64,000 nt of DNA, taken from contig OX104113.1 in assembly GCA_944474755.1 (NCBI GenBank), positions 53,211,644-53,275,643 of the forward strand, in the 5' to 3' direction. A program made the translations under genes and the position numbers. The notes below the pieces were generated by a model, which searched no databases, was not told the origin of the DNA, and was given only the letters and a program-made list of their open reading frames with translations. This DNA comes from Limnoperna fortunei. Lineage: Eukaryota > Mollusca > Bivalvia > Mytilida > Modiolidae. Shown here in pieces: positions 32,892-45,002 of the stretch (position 1 is the first letter of the stretch; the number at the start of each line of letters is the position of its first letter).

Positions 32892-33153
32892 AGTGTGAAG
32901 ATACTCAAGGATTGATATAAAAGAACTGTGGAATTACTCCAGAACCTTGGATACTTTGACTAATGATGTACTGTATTTTGATGATGGTACAGAGAAATTT
33001 ATATTATGGATTGTTAATGTTACATTTTATTTTGCTATGTTGCTACTTGTTTGTTTTATTGTTACTATATGCTATGGTATTGTTACCTGTATTAAAAAAT
33101 TTGAAATAAATATATTGTTTCACCCAACCTATTCTTACAAATTAGACAGATGA
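32892..33153 (+). other. Candidate terminal exon with a small membrane-protein frame
   Basis: A TTTTGTTTTACAG acceptor precedes 32,892. In the phase used by C-type exons it reads ECEDTQGLI and stops at 32,918-32,920. In phase 0 it reads SVKILKD and stops. In the third frame it is open from 32,899 to 33,153 and encodes a segment with an acidic N-terminal part, one strong hydrophobic helix (FILWIVNVTFYFAMLLLVCF and onward) and a short basic C-terminal tail. That frame has no AUG before 33,037, which lies inside the helix, giving a 38-residue peptide at most. It may be 3' UTR, a downstream micropeptide, or a fragment of an older gene. I do not recognise the protein. Confidence 0.35.
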
Positions 33154-34515
33154 TTTATGAGACCTTTGGCATGTGATTTAAAACACTGTTCCACTTGGAT
33201 AAAGATAAAGAAAGGGAATATTCATAATCTCTCTTAAATTGCACAGAAACGTAGTCTGTACATCTTATGTTCTAAAATTTCATAAGTTTTTTTTAAGGAC
33301 ATGAACTTTTCACACTGATTTTGATTATTTAAAAGTGAACACATCTATTCATTATTTAAGCTTGTTGTCTCCATCAAGGTACAACACAATTTCAATTTTG
33401 CACATTGTATAATTTATTAAATTGATTAATGTGCTCTATGAAAATGATATTTTTCCCTTATGGAGAAAATATTTTCTAAAAATTTGAAATAAATTCAAAA
33501 TTAGAATAAACTAAAAAATATGTGTATTTTTACATTTTCAAAAAAGATCAACCACGCGACCTGTTAGTGTTTGGCATAGTAAAATATGACGTCAAAAATG
33601 GGGGCTTGCCTCCATGACGATTTTTGACTGGTTTTTTTCGGCAGAAAGTGCCAGCCAGGTTTTAGTATTGTGAAGTTGGTTAAATCAAGTAAAAGAGGAT
33701 AATATGGTATCTATTTTGTGTACGGTAATCAACTCGCCTACAATTTTCAAGCTATAAATTGCAGAAGATGGTACCTAATTTGTGTAATTAACTCCTTACA
33801 GATTTTAACAGATCTATGAAGCTTAGCAGAAGGATGCACATTTATTGAATATGGACATGCTATTATCAAATTGTTCGAGGATTTTTCATAATTTTCCAGA
33901 CTTGTGACCTGTTAAGTAGCTATAGTGGCCAAGAGTGAAAATGGGGGTGGGGGGGGGGGGGGTCTGGGGGGTTTGCCTCCCATGTAATTTATTTTTTCAG
34001 AGAAGAAAATCTTACATTCTGAGCATATTTTGCACAGTTTTAACGAGGGTGAAAAACTTAAGACAATAAAGTGTTAGAATGATTGAATTTGCATGTTTTT
34101 CTGCTTCATCTTCACTTGATATACTTGAATCGTCCCGTGCCATAATTTTTATTTTTGACTACAACTGGTCCTTTTAGTTAAAATTTACAAAAATAGGTAA
34201 CATTGAATAATGAAAATTGTCAGAATAACTCTGGACAACTCTGGTATAATTCTGGTTTTTAACTCGAAAACAGTCGAGATCAGAAACTTGTACTGGAACG
34301 CGTAGCTACACGGGTTTACTTGTAGTTATTTGTGTTGATTTCTTTTTACTTGTACTACCTGTATTTCTAAAAAGCCAAAATTAAAATCAAAAGTGAAAAC
34401 AAAGCAAAATTTACTTAAATAGATTGTTCAGTTGTTTCTTTGAAGCACACATTGATTTATATATAAGCGCCAAATGTGAAAAAATGGTAGCACATTTTAT
34501 TTTTCAGCTTTTTCA
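33154..34515. other. Intergenic, with a dispersed repeat
   Basis: AT-rich DNA with an AATAAA-like signal near 33,488 that could end a transcript from the array. A stretch at 33,690-33,910 (TACCTATTTTGTGTAATTAAC with following CTACAGTTTTCA and CTATTATCAAA motifs) is repeated at 35,600-35,870, so it belongs to an interspersed repeat. A G-run lies at 33,945-33,963. I see no gene. Confidence 0.55.
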
Positions 34516-34519
34516 GAGG

Positions 34520-35252
34520 GTTAGAAAAATACATTTCGTCTGTTTTTACAAAGACCTAACAAACTAGACAAAGTCCATCTAGCGATCCCTGATACCCCCG
34601 CTTTTGTAAAAATTTCTAATATTTTTCGTGGACTCTGACCTTGAAATTTGACGAATTTCCTCCAAAATGGATAGGCTTCGTACCAACATAATATATAACA
34701 ATATCCCACAGTTTCATTCAAATCGGATGCAAACTTTTTGAGTTATTGTCCAGAAACGTTGTTTTTGCTAAAAACAACTTTTTTGAAGTTTTTGTGGACT
34801 GCGACCCAGAAATTTGACGGATTTCCCTCAAAATTGATAGGCTTCTTACCAACCTGATATATAACAATATCCCAAAGTTTCATTAAAATCACATACGACC
34901 TTGAAATTTGACAGATTTCACCCAAAATCAATAGGCTTTTTACCAACCTGATATTTAACAATATCCCAAAGTTTCATTCAAATCACATGCAAACTTTTTG
35001 AGTTATTGTCTGGAAACAACTTTTTTGTAAAAATTTCTAACGTTTTTCGTGGACTGTGACCTTGAAATTTGACGGATTTCCCCCAAAATCGATAGGCTTC
35101 TTACCAACCTGATATATAACAATATCCCAAAGTTTCATTCAAATCGGATGTAAACTTTTTGGATTATCATCCAGAAACCAAATGTAGAAGGACAGACAGA
35201 TGGACATGAGGACCACTATATACCTCCGACTCCATTGAGCGGGGATATAATA
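34520..35252 (-). mobile_element. HINE-like element, family C/D
   Basis: On the minus strand the right end begins TTATTATATCCCCGCTC, closes a hairpin with GAGTCGGAGGTATATA and runs into a CTGTCTGTC microsatellite. The interior has three to four direct repeats (about 130-190 bp) around AACAATATCCCAAAGTTTCA and GAAATTTGACGGATTTC. The left end is not defined. Frames on the minus strand are by-products of the repeats. Confidence 0.5.
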
Positions 35253-38200
35253 AGTTTGAATAAAAATAATGCAGCATATCCTAAACTTAATCAATAAAGG
35301 ACTCAATATCAATAATAAAGCTGCTTAATTATGTACAAAAAAATACATGCGTTAGATGTGACAAACTTATACGTCTCACATAATCACATGACTCACCAGT
35401 CCTGAAGTAGAAGGAAAAATTGCACGTTTCATGATCGGTACTGGTACAAGTTTCTAATATCAACCTGTCTAGTAGTAGAAGTTTTTAAAATTAAATATAA
35501 ATTAAGCATGAGATTTATGGTGGCCTGTGGGAGGGCATTATTTCATGCTTAAAAGCACTATTCTTGCCCTCAAAGCATGATACTTGACAGATATGACTTG
35601 GTCATTTTTCAGGGTACCTATTTTGTGTAATTGACTTATTCTACAGCTTTCAACCCATATCCTTGATACTTCACAGAAAGACTGCACATGAATGGAAGCC
35701 GTGCATATGCTATTATCAAAATGTTGAGGATTTTTTCTTAATTTTCCAGACTTGGGAATTGAGTCATTTTTCAGAAAAATTTACAGAAGAGGATACCTAT
35801 TTTGTGCAATCCACTTATCCTGCAGCTTTCAATTCATATCATTGAAACTTCATAGAAAGATTGCAAACCTATTGAATTTGAATATGCTTTGCTTTTTTCT
35901 AGACATTAGAACTTAGTCATTATTTAGCACATTTATAAATGATGGTTCTGTTCCTCCTACATTTTTTGACACAGACCCAAAACCTTCAGACAATGTGTAT
36001 AACATTCTCCATTTATTAAAGCACTTGTCTTGCAAACCAGTGTTCAAACTTTTGTGATTTTTTTCTCATCCTTGGATAAAAAATATTTTCTGATCAAAGC
36101 AAAGTACTTTGTGTACAATTTATTTATGACAAAATATTGAATGTTGTGGGTAAGTGTAAACATCCTGAAAAAAATACTAAATGTATGAATGCTTTTTTGG
36201 TCCCAGGATAACTTAGGTTTTTCCAATAAACCATTAAATACATTTCACAAAGGGTGAGAAAAGTTCATGGCTGTTACAGAAGGATGCAATATATTTAAAT
36301 TTGTATTTTTGGTTTAACTGTGAGAACTGGTTAGGTGAAACCACTATGTATTTTAATGGTGAGGTTAGGGTGGCTGAAGGGGAGGAGGAGGCCACATTAA
36401 AAATTTCAATCTTTTTTTGTTTTGTGTTAGACCAAATTAAAAAAAAAATCAGTTGTGTTAATTTTTTAATCATTGTTGTAAAATTTATATGCTAATTGTT
36501 ATGTTGTGATTTGAACCAAAATATTGGCAATAAATATATGTCATGCATTCAATTTATTTGTTTTCTTGTAATTTGTACCAAGTGCAATAGTAAATAAATA
36601 AATAGTAAATAAATAGTAAATAAATAGTAAGAAATTGTTTACATGACCACATGTCAGACATTGTTACATAAGTTTTACATGATTTTCAAATGTTAGAATC
36701 TGATGAAGCATATTCAGGATTAAGAGCTAGGTATCATGCTTTATCAAGAAACCTAGATCTACATATGTAGACTTAATTCTTAGATCAAATTGTGCGAGAC
36801 TTATTTTTTGCCCTTTAATTAAAAATTTGTTTACAAAATTGGCAAAGGGAGATTTTACCTCTTTATCTTGATTTCCTGATGATATTTTTCAACTAAGTTA
36901 ATATGACAGAAATAATGTGAATTTACTACTTAAAAGAGTTATCTATGAGTAATGACTGTATTTTGTTAATAACTATTTTTAAATAAAAGCAGAAAACATC
37001 AAAATATCAATACAAGAATTACAAATAAGTGGAGTATGCTCCATAAATGCCCTTTTAATTTTAAAATTTAGTAGTTTTTATTCACAAATGTATAACATCT
37101 ACTTCACGCTGTATCACCTTCAGATTTTCATAAAAATACACACAGTTGTAAATTACGTTAGCCTCATGATCTGTGAACTTTTTTGGTAAATTTTTCATTT
37201 TACAACTTTGTTTATGGAATTTTTGAAGGGATTTTTTTTTTAGTTTTCAGTCTCAAAAACGCTTTCATCAATTTTTTTTGAAATTTTGGTAAATTGTTTG
37301 TTTGATACATGTGAGCTTGATTTTATTTTTGGTAAAAAAAAAATTGTTATTGAGTTGTGGGACTTTTTTTGTGAAAGTTAAGGGGATGGTTTTTTTTTAC
37401 TAACCTAAGAAAAGCTTTCATTAAATTTACTGAAATTTGGAATTGTTTGCTTTGAATGTGATTTTGCTTTTGTTTTTGGTAAAATTCTGATTATTATATA
37501 TTCTGTCTATTCATCTATCATTAAGATGAATTCAAGGGTTCATGAAACTTGTACACATTTACACAGTTACTGAGTTATGAAATCCATGAATTATGGAATT
37601 CAAAAATGAAATTCAAGGCCTTAAAAAAGCCATGGAATCCCTAAATCATATAAAAAATTAATGGAAAAGTCATTTTGATTTGTATATTACTGTCAGAAAT
37701 TTAGCATTATAAGCCATCAAAAATGGTCACAAGGTTCTGGAAAAGTCTTGAAATTAAAAGTCATGGAATTTTTAGACAAAAAAAGGTGTATGAACCATGC
37801 AGTTACAACACGAGATATCGTCACTGGCAAAATTCTATATGGCTGAACACAATACTTAAGTGAACTTAGATAAAGGGGGAAAGATCACAAATGTGGCATG
37901 CTGAGACATACAGTTTCCTGTTTGTTATACAGTTATGAGACTGTTTATGATAAAATGGGGAGATTTTTTTTAGACTAAATGAGACTGTTCATGCAGAATG
38001 GAGGATTTTTTTCAAACTCACTCAAAAAGGCTTTCATTAATTCTTGAAATTTTGGCCATTATTGATATCGATAGATGTGATTATGTCTCAATATTGCAAA
38101 TGGAATTATGCATTTACGAAGTTGCTGTTGTCTCTAGACAGGCACAGCAAGCACTCATGGTTCAGCTGTTTTTTATTGACATCACTTTTCTTGTCATTAC

Positions 38201-39870
38201 CAGTGTCATTTAATTTTTCAAAAAACTTTAGTGACACATCTAAGGCAATTTAAACCTATGTTGGCCCAAATCAGCTTTCGCCCATTTATTATAGAGGTTA
38301 TGAGATTTATCTCTTCTAACCAACCCAAAATGGCCACCATGGCAAATAAAAGTGTTTAATTCCCCTGCCATAGCACTTATTGCACCTTTGCAAAAGTAAT
38401 CCATTATTTTTTTTCAATGGTAAACATGTACAGACATGATGGCACAATAACATGCTAACTTGTTCCAGATATATATTATAAGCTGACACAAATTCAGTCC
38501 TTTTTGAAAGCTTTATCTCCAAAACTAAGAAAAAAAGACATGAAATATCTGTTGACACCATAAATGAACTGCAATTCATTAAATCAGCAATCCAATGAAA
38601 AAACAGAAGACATAAAGTATCATTATTAACAACAACAGTCTTGCCCTTTTGACCTTTTTCATTTAAGATAGGAAAAATTTGTTGACACATTACCAAAAGC
38701 TCATTTATAAATTTACACATTTTTTTAATGTAAAAAAAACTGAGAAAAAAAAACAAAAAAAATGAAAAAGAAACAAACAAAAAGAAACAATTTTTATTTG
38801 ACATGCCACTGAAAAATCATTTGCCAATTACATGGAGGTCCAAACTGTAAAAGATATAAAAAATCTGTTGACACATAACTGAAATTTATTATACAGATAG
38901 AGATGAAATATCGAATTTTCCGAGTGACAGAAATCGCGGTAAATCACATGTGAAAATTATCATTTATTTTCACTCTCGGGTTTTTTCCCCCCAAAATTGC
39001 AGTTGGTTTTGTACTATACAGATATTCATCCGCGGTTCATAAAATTTAGGATTAATAAGCATTAAAATTTTACGAAAACAATTTTGATCTATATAATAAA
39101 TAGGATAATCAATTGGGCATCATGAATATCCAAAATATGATCACTCGTGCTGCTTAAGCATCAGATTAAACTCGTTTTATCAGATGCGTTATGCGGCACT
39201 CGTGATCATATTTGGATATCCACTCTGCCCAATTAATTATCCTATAACTAATAACATGGAATCCAATAAAAAAAAACAATCAAATAAAATACAAATTAAA
39301 AAATCGCATAAAAATAAGATGAAAAAAATTAATACACTTTTGTGATGAAGCATAAATTAGGATACTTGTACTTTAAAATCTTATAGTAAAAAGGGGAAAT
39401 TTATTGTCATACTCAACGTTCATAAAACATGGAACCCAATGCAAAATTCCTGTTGTTATCGAATATTAAATATTTATGTAAATGGCTAAAACAAGAAAAT
39501 GGCCCTTTTCACCCTTAATAAGTCGAAATTAAAAAGATACAATATTCTATTGACATGTTCCAAGAGGTCATTTGATGAACAAATTCATGCTACTAGGACC
39601 AAAAAATATTGATCCAAAAGGCAAAAACAAATGGGGCCCTTTTTTACCCCTTTTATTTCATTTACCTAAAAAATAAAAAATATGACAACATACTTCAGAA
39701 AAACTCGTACAATGAGGAATCAAACAAAAAAACATCAGTCATATTAGGAATGAACATAAGAAATAGTGAAAACTTGGCCCGTTTTGGCCCCCTTTATTGC
39801 AGAAGCTAAGAAGTATCATAAAAAAAATAGACAGAAGCAAGTTTTAGTGATACATAAATTGAACTGAACT
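35253..39870. other. Intergenic region without recognised genes
   Basis: AT-rich. It contains the second copy of the TACCTATTTTGTG repeat (35,600-35,870), a TAAATAG short tandem repeat (36,592-36,630), several T-runs, and a stretch of weakly repeated blocks at 38,300-39,850 marked by recurrent TTGACACAT/GCCCTTTT motifs. A 162-codon minus-strand frame at 38,316-38,804 is low-complexity (Phe/Leu runs from A-tracts) and I do not accept it as a gene. Confidence 0.5.
39108..39243. repeat. Imperfect 135-bp inverted repeat
   Basis: The arm AGGATAATCAATTGGGCA with TATCCAAAATATGATCACTC pairs with the arm ending TGCCCAATTAATTATCCT. Flanking AT and the short loop suggest a hairpin-type MITE. I could not fix a target duplication. 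Confidence 0.6.
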
Positions 39871-39873
39871 AAA

Positions 39874-41230
39874 CCAGAGGCTCTTAAGAGCCTGTATCGC
39901 TCACCTGATTTTATAGGCAATGAAGGTGGCATTTCCTGATGTTAAAGTAAGTCCTGTAATTTTCAATAAACTTTAAATAGGACCATCCAAACAATATTAC
40001 TAGAAAGCTTTGTTTCATTGGTTAACCGGTTGTATAGAGAAGATTTTTTTTATTTGCCCATAGGGTCCTATGATAAACTAAGTCCTGCGGAGGTGGCGGC
40101 CATTTTGAATTTTCAATTGCCATAAAAAACATAAACTTTATAGAGGACCATCCAAACAATATTGCTAGTAAGTTTTTGTTTCCATTGATTAACCGGTTTC
40201 AGAGAAGAAGGCTTTTGAAAACTTTTTCCCTTAGGGTCCTATGTTAAACTAAGTCCTGCGGTAGCGGCCATTTTGAATTTCCAATTGCCATAAAAAACAT
40301 AAACTTTATAGAGGACCATCAAAACAATATTGCTGGTAAGTTTTTGTTTCCATTGATTAACCGGTTTCAGAGAAGAAGCCTTTAAAAACTTTTTCCCATA
40401 GGGTCCTATGTTAAACTAAGTCCTGCAGTAGCGGCCATTTTGAATTTCCAATTGCCATAAAAAACATAAACTTTATAGAGGACCATCCAAACAATATTGT
40501 TAGTAAGTTTTGTTTTGATTGGTTAAACGGTTTCAGAGAAGAAGCCCTTTTAAACTTTTTTCTCATAGGGTCGAATGTTAAACCAAGTCCTGCGGTGGCG
40601 GCCATTTTGAATTTCCGATTGGGATAAAAAACATTAACTTTATAGAGGACCATCCAAACAATATTGCTAGTAAGTTTTGTTTCTATTGGTTGACCGGTTT
40701 CAGAAAAGAAGCCTTTCAAACTTTTTCCCTTAGGGTCCAATGTTAAATTAAGTCCTGCGGTGGCAGCCATTTTGAATTTCCAATTGCCATAAAAAACACA
40801 AACTTTATAGAGGACCATCCAAACAATATTGCTAGTAAGTTTTTGTTTCCATTGATTAACCGGTTTCAGAGAAGAAGCCTTTTAAAACTTTTTCCCATAG
40901 GGTTCTATGTTAAACTAAGTCCTGCGGTGGTGGCCATTTTGAATTTCCAATTCCCATCAAAAACACAAACTTTATAGAGGACCACCCACACAATATTGCT
41001 AGTAAGTTTTGTTTTGATTGCTTAAACGGTTTCAGAGAAGAAGCACTTTTTAACTTTTTCCCCATAGGGTCCTATGTTAAACTAAGTCTTGAGGTGGCGG
41101 CCATATTGGTTTACCAATCAAAATAAAAAACACAAACTTTGTAAAGGTCCATCCAAATGAACATTATGGCCAAGTTTGGTTTCAATTGGCCAAGTGGTTT
41201 CAGAGAAGAAGATTAAAATGTAAAAAGTTT
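39874..41230 (-). mobile_element. HINE-like element, family A copy 2, cut by the assembly gap
   Basis: It begins CCAGAGGCTCTTAAGAGCC like copy 1 and follows it closely through eight ~160-bp internal repeats. It stops at the N run inside the stretch that precedes the GACG microsatellite in copy 1, so only the microsatellite and the 5' hairpin are missing. It has no coding capacity. Confidence 0.7.
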
Positions 41231-41430
41231 NNNNNNNNNNNNNNNNNNNNNNNNNNNNNNNNNNNNNNNNNNNNNNNNNNNNNNNNNNNNNNNNNNNNNN
41301 NNNNNNNNNNNNNNNNNNNNNNNNNNNNNNNNNNNNNNNNNNNNNNNNNNNNNNNNNNNNNNNNNNNNNNNNNNNNNNNNNNNNNNNNNNNNNNNNNNNN
41401 NNNNNNNNNNNNNNNNNNNNNNNNNNNNNN
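41231..41430. other. Assembly gap (200 N)
   Basis: Exactly 200 N bases, so probably a gap of nominal size. It starts where a GACG microsatellite is expected and lies between two HINE-like elements of opposite orientation, which would assemble poorly. Confidence 0.95.
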
Positions 41431-41450
41431 TTGTAAAATTTAATCTATTT

Positions 41451-43250
41451 TTAGCTCACCTGGACCGAAGGTCCATGTGAGCTATTGCTATCACTTGGCG
41501 TCCGTCGTCCGTCGTCCGTCGTCTGTCGTCTGTTGTCCGTCGTCCGTCGTCTGTCGTCCGTCGTCCGTCGTAAACTTTTTCAAAAATCTTCTCCTCTGAA
41601 ACCACTGGGCCAATTTTTTTCAAACTTGGCCACAATCATCCTTAGGGTTCCTAGTTTCAAGTTTGTACCCAGGGTGTTGATCAACAGACAAATATGGCCG
41701 CTGTTACTAAAAATAGAACATGGGGGTCAACACAGGTTTTTGATCATTATCTAAAAAACTATAATAGCTATAGAGAAAACTGTTACTTCAAATTGATCAG
41801 CACATTAAGGTCTACAATAGTTGCTATTAGTGCGAAGTTGTGTATTGGCTTCTTGTAGGAGTTATTGCCCTTTTTTGACGATTTTTGACAAAATTTTTGG
41901 TATTTACAATATAACCTGAAAAATATACGAGGTAGAGTGAAACTGTAAATGGCAAAAATGATCAGCAATAAAAGCCCTACAATTCACTTGATTGGTCTGA
42001 AATTGTCAGATGACTCTTTATATGAGTTATTGCCCTTAAATGGTAATTTTTTATGAAATTTTCCGTTTTTGTCCTGTAACTTTAAAACTATAACAGCTAG
42101 AGTAAAACTGTAAATAGCAAAAATGATCAACAATACAAGCCCTACAATTCACTGTATTAGTCTGAAATTGTCAGATGACTCCTTATAGGAGTTATTGCCC
42201 TTAAATGGCAATTTTTTCTGAAATTTTCCGTTTTTGTCCTGTTACTTGAAAACTATAGCAGCTAGATTGAAACTGTAAATTGCACAAATGATCAGCAATA
42301 AAGACCCTACAATTCACTTGATTGGTCTGAAATTGTCAGATGACTCCTTATATGAGTTATTGCCCTTAAATGGTAATTTTTTATGAAATTTTCCGTTTTT
42401 GTCCTGTAACTTTAAAACTATAACAGCTAGAGTAAAACTATAAATAGCAAAAATGATCAACAATACAAGCCCTACAATTCACTGTATTAGTCTGAAATTG
42501 TCAGATGACTCCTTATAGGAGTTATTGCCCTTAAATGGCAATTTTTTATGAAATTTTCCGTTTTTGTCCTGTAACTTGAAAACTATAGCAGCTAGACTGA
42601 AACTGTAAATTGCACAAATGATCAGCAATAAAGACCCTACAATTCACTTGATTGGTCTGAAATTGTCAGATGACTCCTTATAGGAGTTATTGCCCTTAAA
42701 TTGCAATTTTTTATGAAATTTTCCGTTTTTGTCCTGTAACTTAAAAACCATAGCAGCTAGAGTGAAATAATAAATTGCAAAAATGATCAGCAAAAAAGCC
42801 CTACAATTCATTTAATTGGTCTGAAATTGTCAGATGACTCCTTATAGGGGTTATTGCCCTTAAATGACAATTTTGTTAAGAAATTTTCCATTTTTGTCCT
42901 GTAACTTGAAAACTATAGTAGCTAGATTAAAACTGTAAATTGCACAAATGATCAGCAAAAGAAGCCCTACAAATGATTGCTTAGTCCAAAAATTGCAAGA
43001 TGACTCTTTATAGGAGTTATTGCCCTTTCATTATGAATTTGGACATATGAACAGTTTTTTTTAATTATAAATTAGTCTATAACACACCTATTAGTAGAGT
43101 AAAACTGTAAATTTCTAAAGTACCCTAAAGGACAATGCCTAAAAACCATTTAATTTTCAGAAATTGTGGATGGCACCTTATAGGAGTTATTGTATTTAAC
43201 AAATTTTTTGGATTCCAGGTGAGCGATTACAGGCTCCTGGGAGCCTCTAG
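41451..43250 (+). mobile_element. HINE-like element, family A' (1.8 kb)
   Basis: It starts TTAGCTCACCTGGACC, a 5' hairpin with GGTCCATGTGAGC, followed by a GTCCGTC minisatellite (41,498-41,572). The interior has about six 165-bp direct repeats (phase landmarks at 42,001, 42,165 and 42,330). The 3' end has AGGTGAGCGATTACAGG, the hairpin AGGCTCCTGGGAGCCT and CTAG followed by T. The ends match family A (copy 1) but the internal repeat is different. No ORF is credible. Confidence 0.7.
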
Positions 43251-44102
43251 TTTTGTGATATTTTTGTTTGGTTATATGTGTGTTGTATGTATAATTATTA
43301 TCTGTAATTGTATTGTCATTTTGAGGGCCCCTTGATTGGAATAAATACTTATACTTATATCAAATGTTGCAGGGATATATTTGTTTCTAGTTTTGTACTA
43401 GCATTTTTACTATTTTAGAACTTTCTAAACTATTCTCTTTAAGAAACAAAGTCTAGTGCACATCAAAGAGGGGACTGGGGGATTTTGTATGATTTGTAAT
43501 TATTTAACTTGATGATTTTGTGACATATAATTTTGGGCTCATGTTCTTTATTTATGATTAGTACAATTGTACAGCTAGTCCGAGAATTATCTGCCGTCCA
43601 ACGCTTTTTTAATTTTTTTTTTTTGCGTGGGACAAAAAAAATATAATTGTCAAGAAGGGGGGGGGGGGGGTAATTGGGGACACAAGGGGTGCCTTTCCAC
43701 AAGTACAATTGGGAAAAATAATTCAATAAACTTACCTATAAATGCATAAATAAATCCGAAAAAAAAACAACTATAATTGAATAAACAAATCCGAACAAAC
43801 ATCTTAACTTTCAAAAAAAATGCTTTACGTGTTGGCAATAAAACCACGTGCTACATACAAAATTAATTGGGTTAAAATGTACTTGAATGGAATGATCGGG
43901 TAGGGTCGACTTCGTGCACGTCTCGATCTATTATTAGATTAGAAGTCTGTAACCAAGGCAGGTTAATTTAGGGACCGGTCATTATCACAGGCACTTGGGG
44001 TCAGGATAATTTTTTTTATGGAATAAAAAGCCAATAAATGAGTTTACAGGTTTTTATTCACTCGTTTGCTAACTAGTCTGACATGTTACACTTAGCAAAT
44101 AT

Positions 44103-44228
44103 GGACTTTTTACTCTGTCAATACGTAGTTATATGGACCGTGGAGGAAAATATTGACCGAGGACGAAGTCCGAGGTCAATATTTTTCTACAGGTCCATAT
44201 AACTACGTATTGACAGAGTAAAAAGTCC
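44103..44228. repeat. Hairpin with perfect 37-bp arms
   Basis: The arm at 44,103-44,139 (starts GGACTTTTTACTCTGTC) is the exact reverse complement of 44,192-44,228. Weaker pairing continues inward (AAATATTGACC with GGTCAATATTT), leaving a short loop around ACGAAGTCCG. It is probably a foldback MITE. Confidence 0.8.
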
Positions 44229-44284
44229 TTAATTGTTATATTACATATGAATTTTTCTCTATTTATTTAAATTTAGAATAATGA

Positions 44285-44460
44285 GTCGGAAGAGTATATC
44301 CGGATCTATTTTTAGAAACCAGTCTTAAATATGCTTTATAAATATTAACATATCCGGATCTATTTTTAGAAACAAGCCTTAAATATGCTTTATAAATAGT
44401 AACATGCCTTAAATATGCTTTAAAAATAGTAACAAGCCTTAAATATGCTTTAGAAATAGA
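44285..44460 (+). repeat. Minisatellite, CTTAAATATGCTTTAT unit
   Basis: Four to five copies of a ~30-36-bp unit containing AAGCCTTAAATATGCTTTA. The repeat makes a repetitive reading on the minus strand (KAYLRLV units), which I take as a by-product. Confidence 0.8.
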
Positions 44461-44694
44461 ATATATACACAGAATATTTTGGGGGTCCACGTGACTATGA
44501 AAATGTAAGAATCATAAACCATATGTAATATTGTGAAATATTGACCTCAGAAAAATAATAAATGTTCTTATATAATAAAGAAAAAATTGGTACTTTTAAG
44601 ATTCCTTTTTGGGTCTGTCTGACATATACTTCTTGTTCAACGAAATTTGTGTTTTTCGGTCTTTGACCTTGTTTTAAGTATAGAATGATATGAT

Positions 44695-45002
44695 CAGTGG
44701 CGGATCCAGGGGGGGGGGGGGGCGAAGCGGCGTACGCCCCCCCCCCCCTTTTAAAAAAAAGAAAAGAAAAAAAAGAGAAAAGGGAGGGTAAAAACCAGCG
44801 CCAAAGACAAAAATGTAATCCCCGCTCGTCCTCGCCCATAAATTAATGCATTAACGGTATTAATTCGTTTATTGATATCTCTGTTGTATATACTGTACCA
44901 AATAAAGGTTACTGAACACTATAAAAACCTTGTTCGTGGCCTTCCTATTCCGATATCCCTTTTACGCCCCCCCCCCTTTCGAAAATCCTGTATCCTCCCC
45001 TG
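44695..45002. mobile_element. hAT-like MITE with 5-bp target duplication, copy 1
   Basis: The ends CAGTGGCGGATCCAGG and TCCTGTATCCTCCCCTG are inverted repeats. The flanks ATGAT/ATGAT form a 5-bp direct repeat. CAG..CTG ends with 5-bp duplications fit the group of hAT elements with short target duplications. Long G and C runs lie next to the left end. Its interior is shared with copy 2 (46,909-47,501). Confidence 0.65.

Larger units (their letters stand above)
43251..44694. other. Non-coding region with hairpin and short tandem repeats
   Basis: It contains G/C homopolymers (43,655), a 125-bp hairpin (44,103-44,228) and a ~30-36-bp tandem repeat (44,285-44,460). The first part ends in TTGGAATAAATACTTATACTTATAT, which resembles a retroposon tail, but nothing upstream supports one. 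I see no gene. Confidence 0.5.

Noticed and set aside
38316..38804. 162-codon minus-strand frame
   Set aside because: Begins with Phe/Leu runs from poly-A tracts, has no conserved motif, and lies in a repeat-like region.
41186..41443. Open frame across the gap
   Set aside because: Open only because N bases contain no stops.
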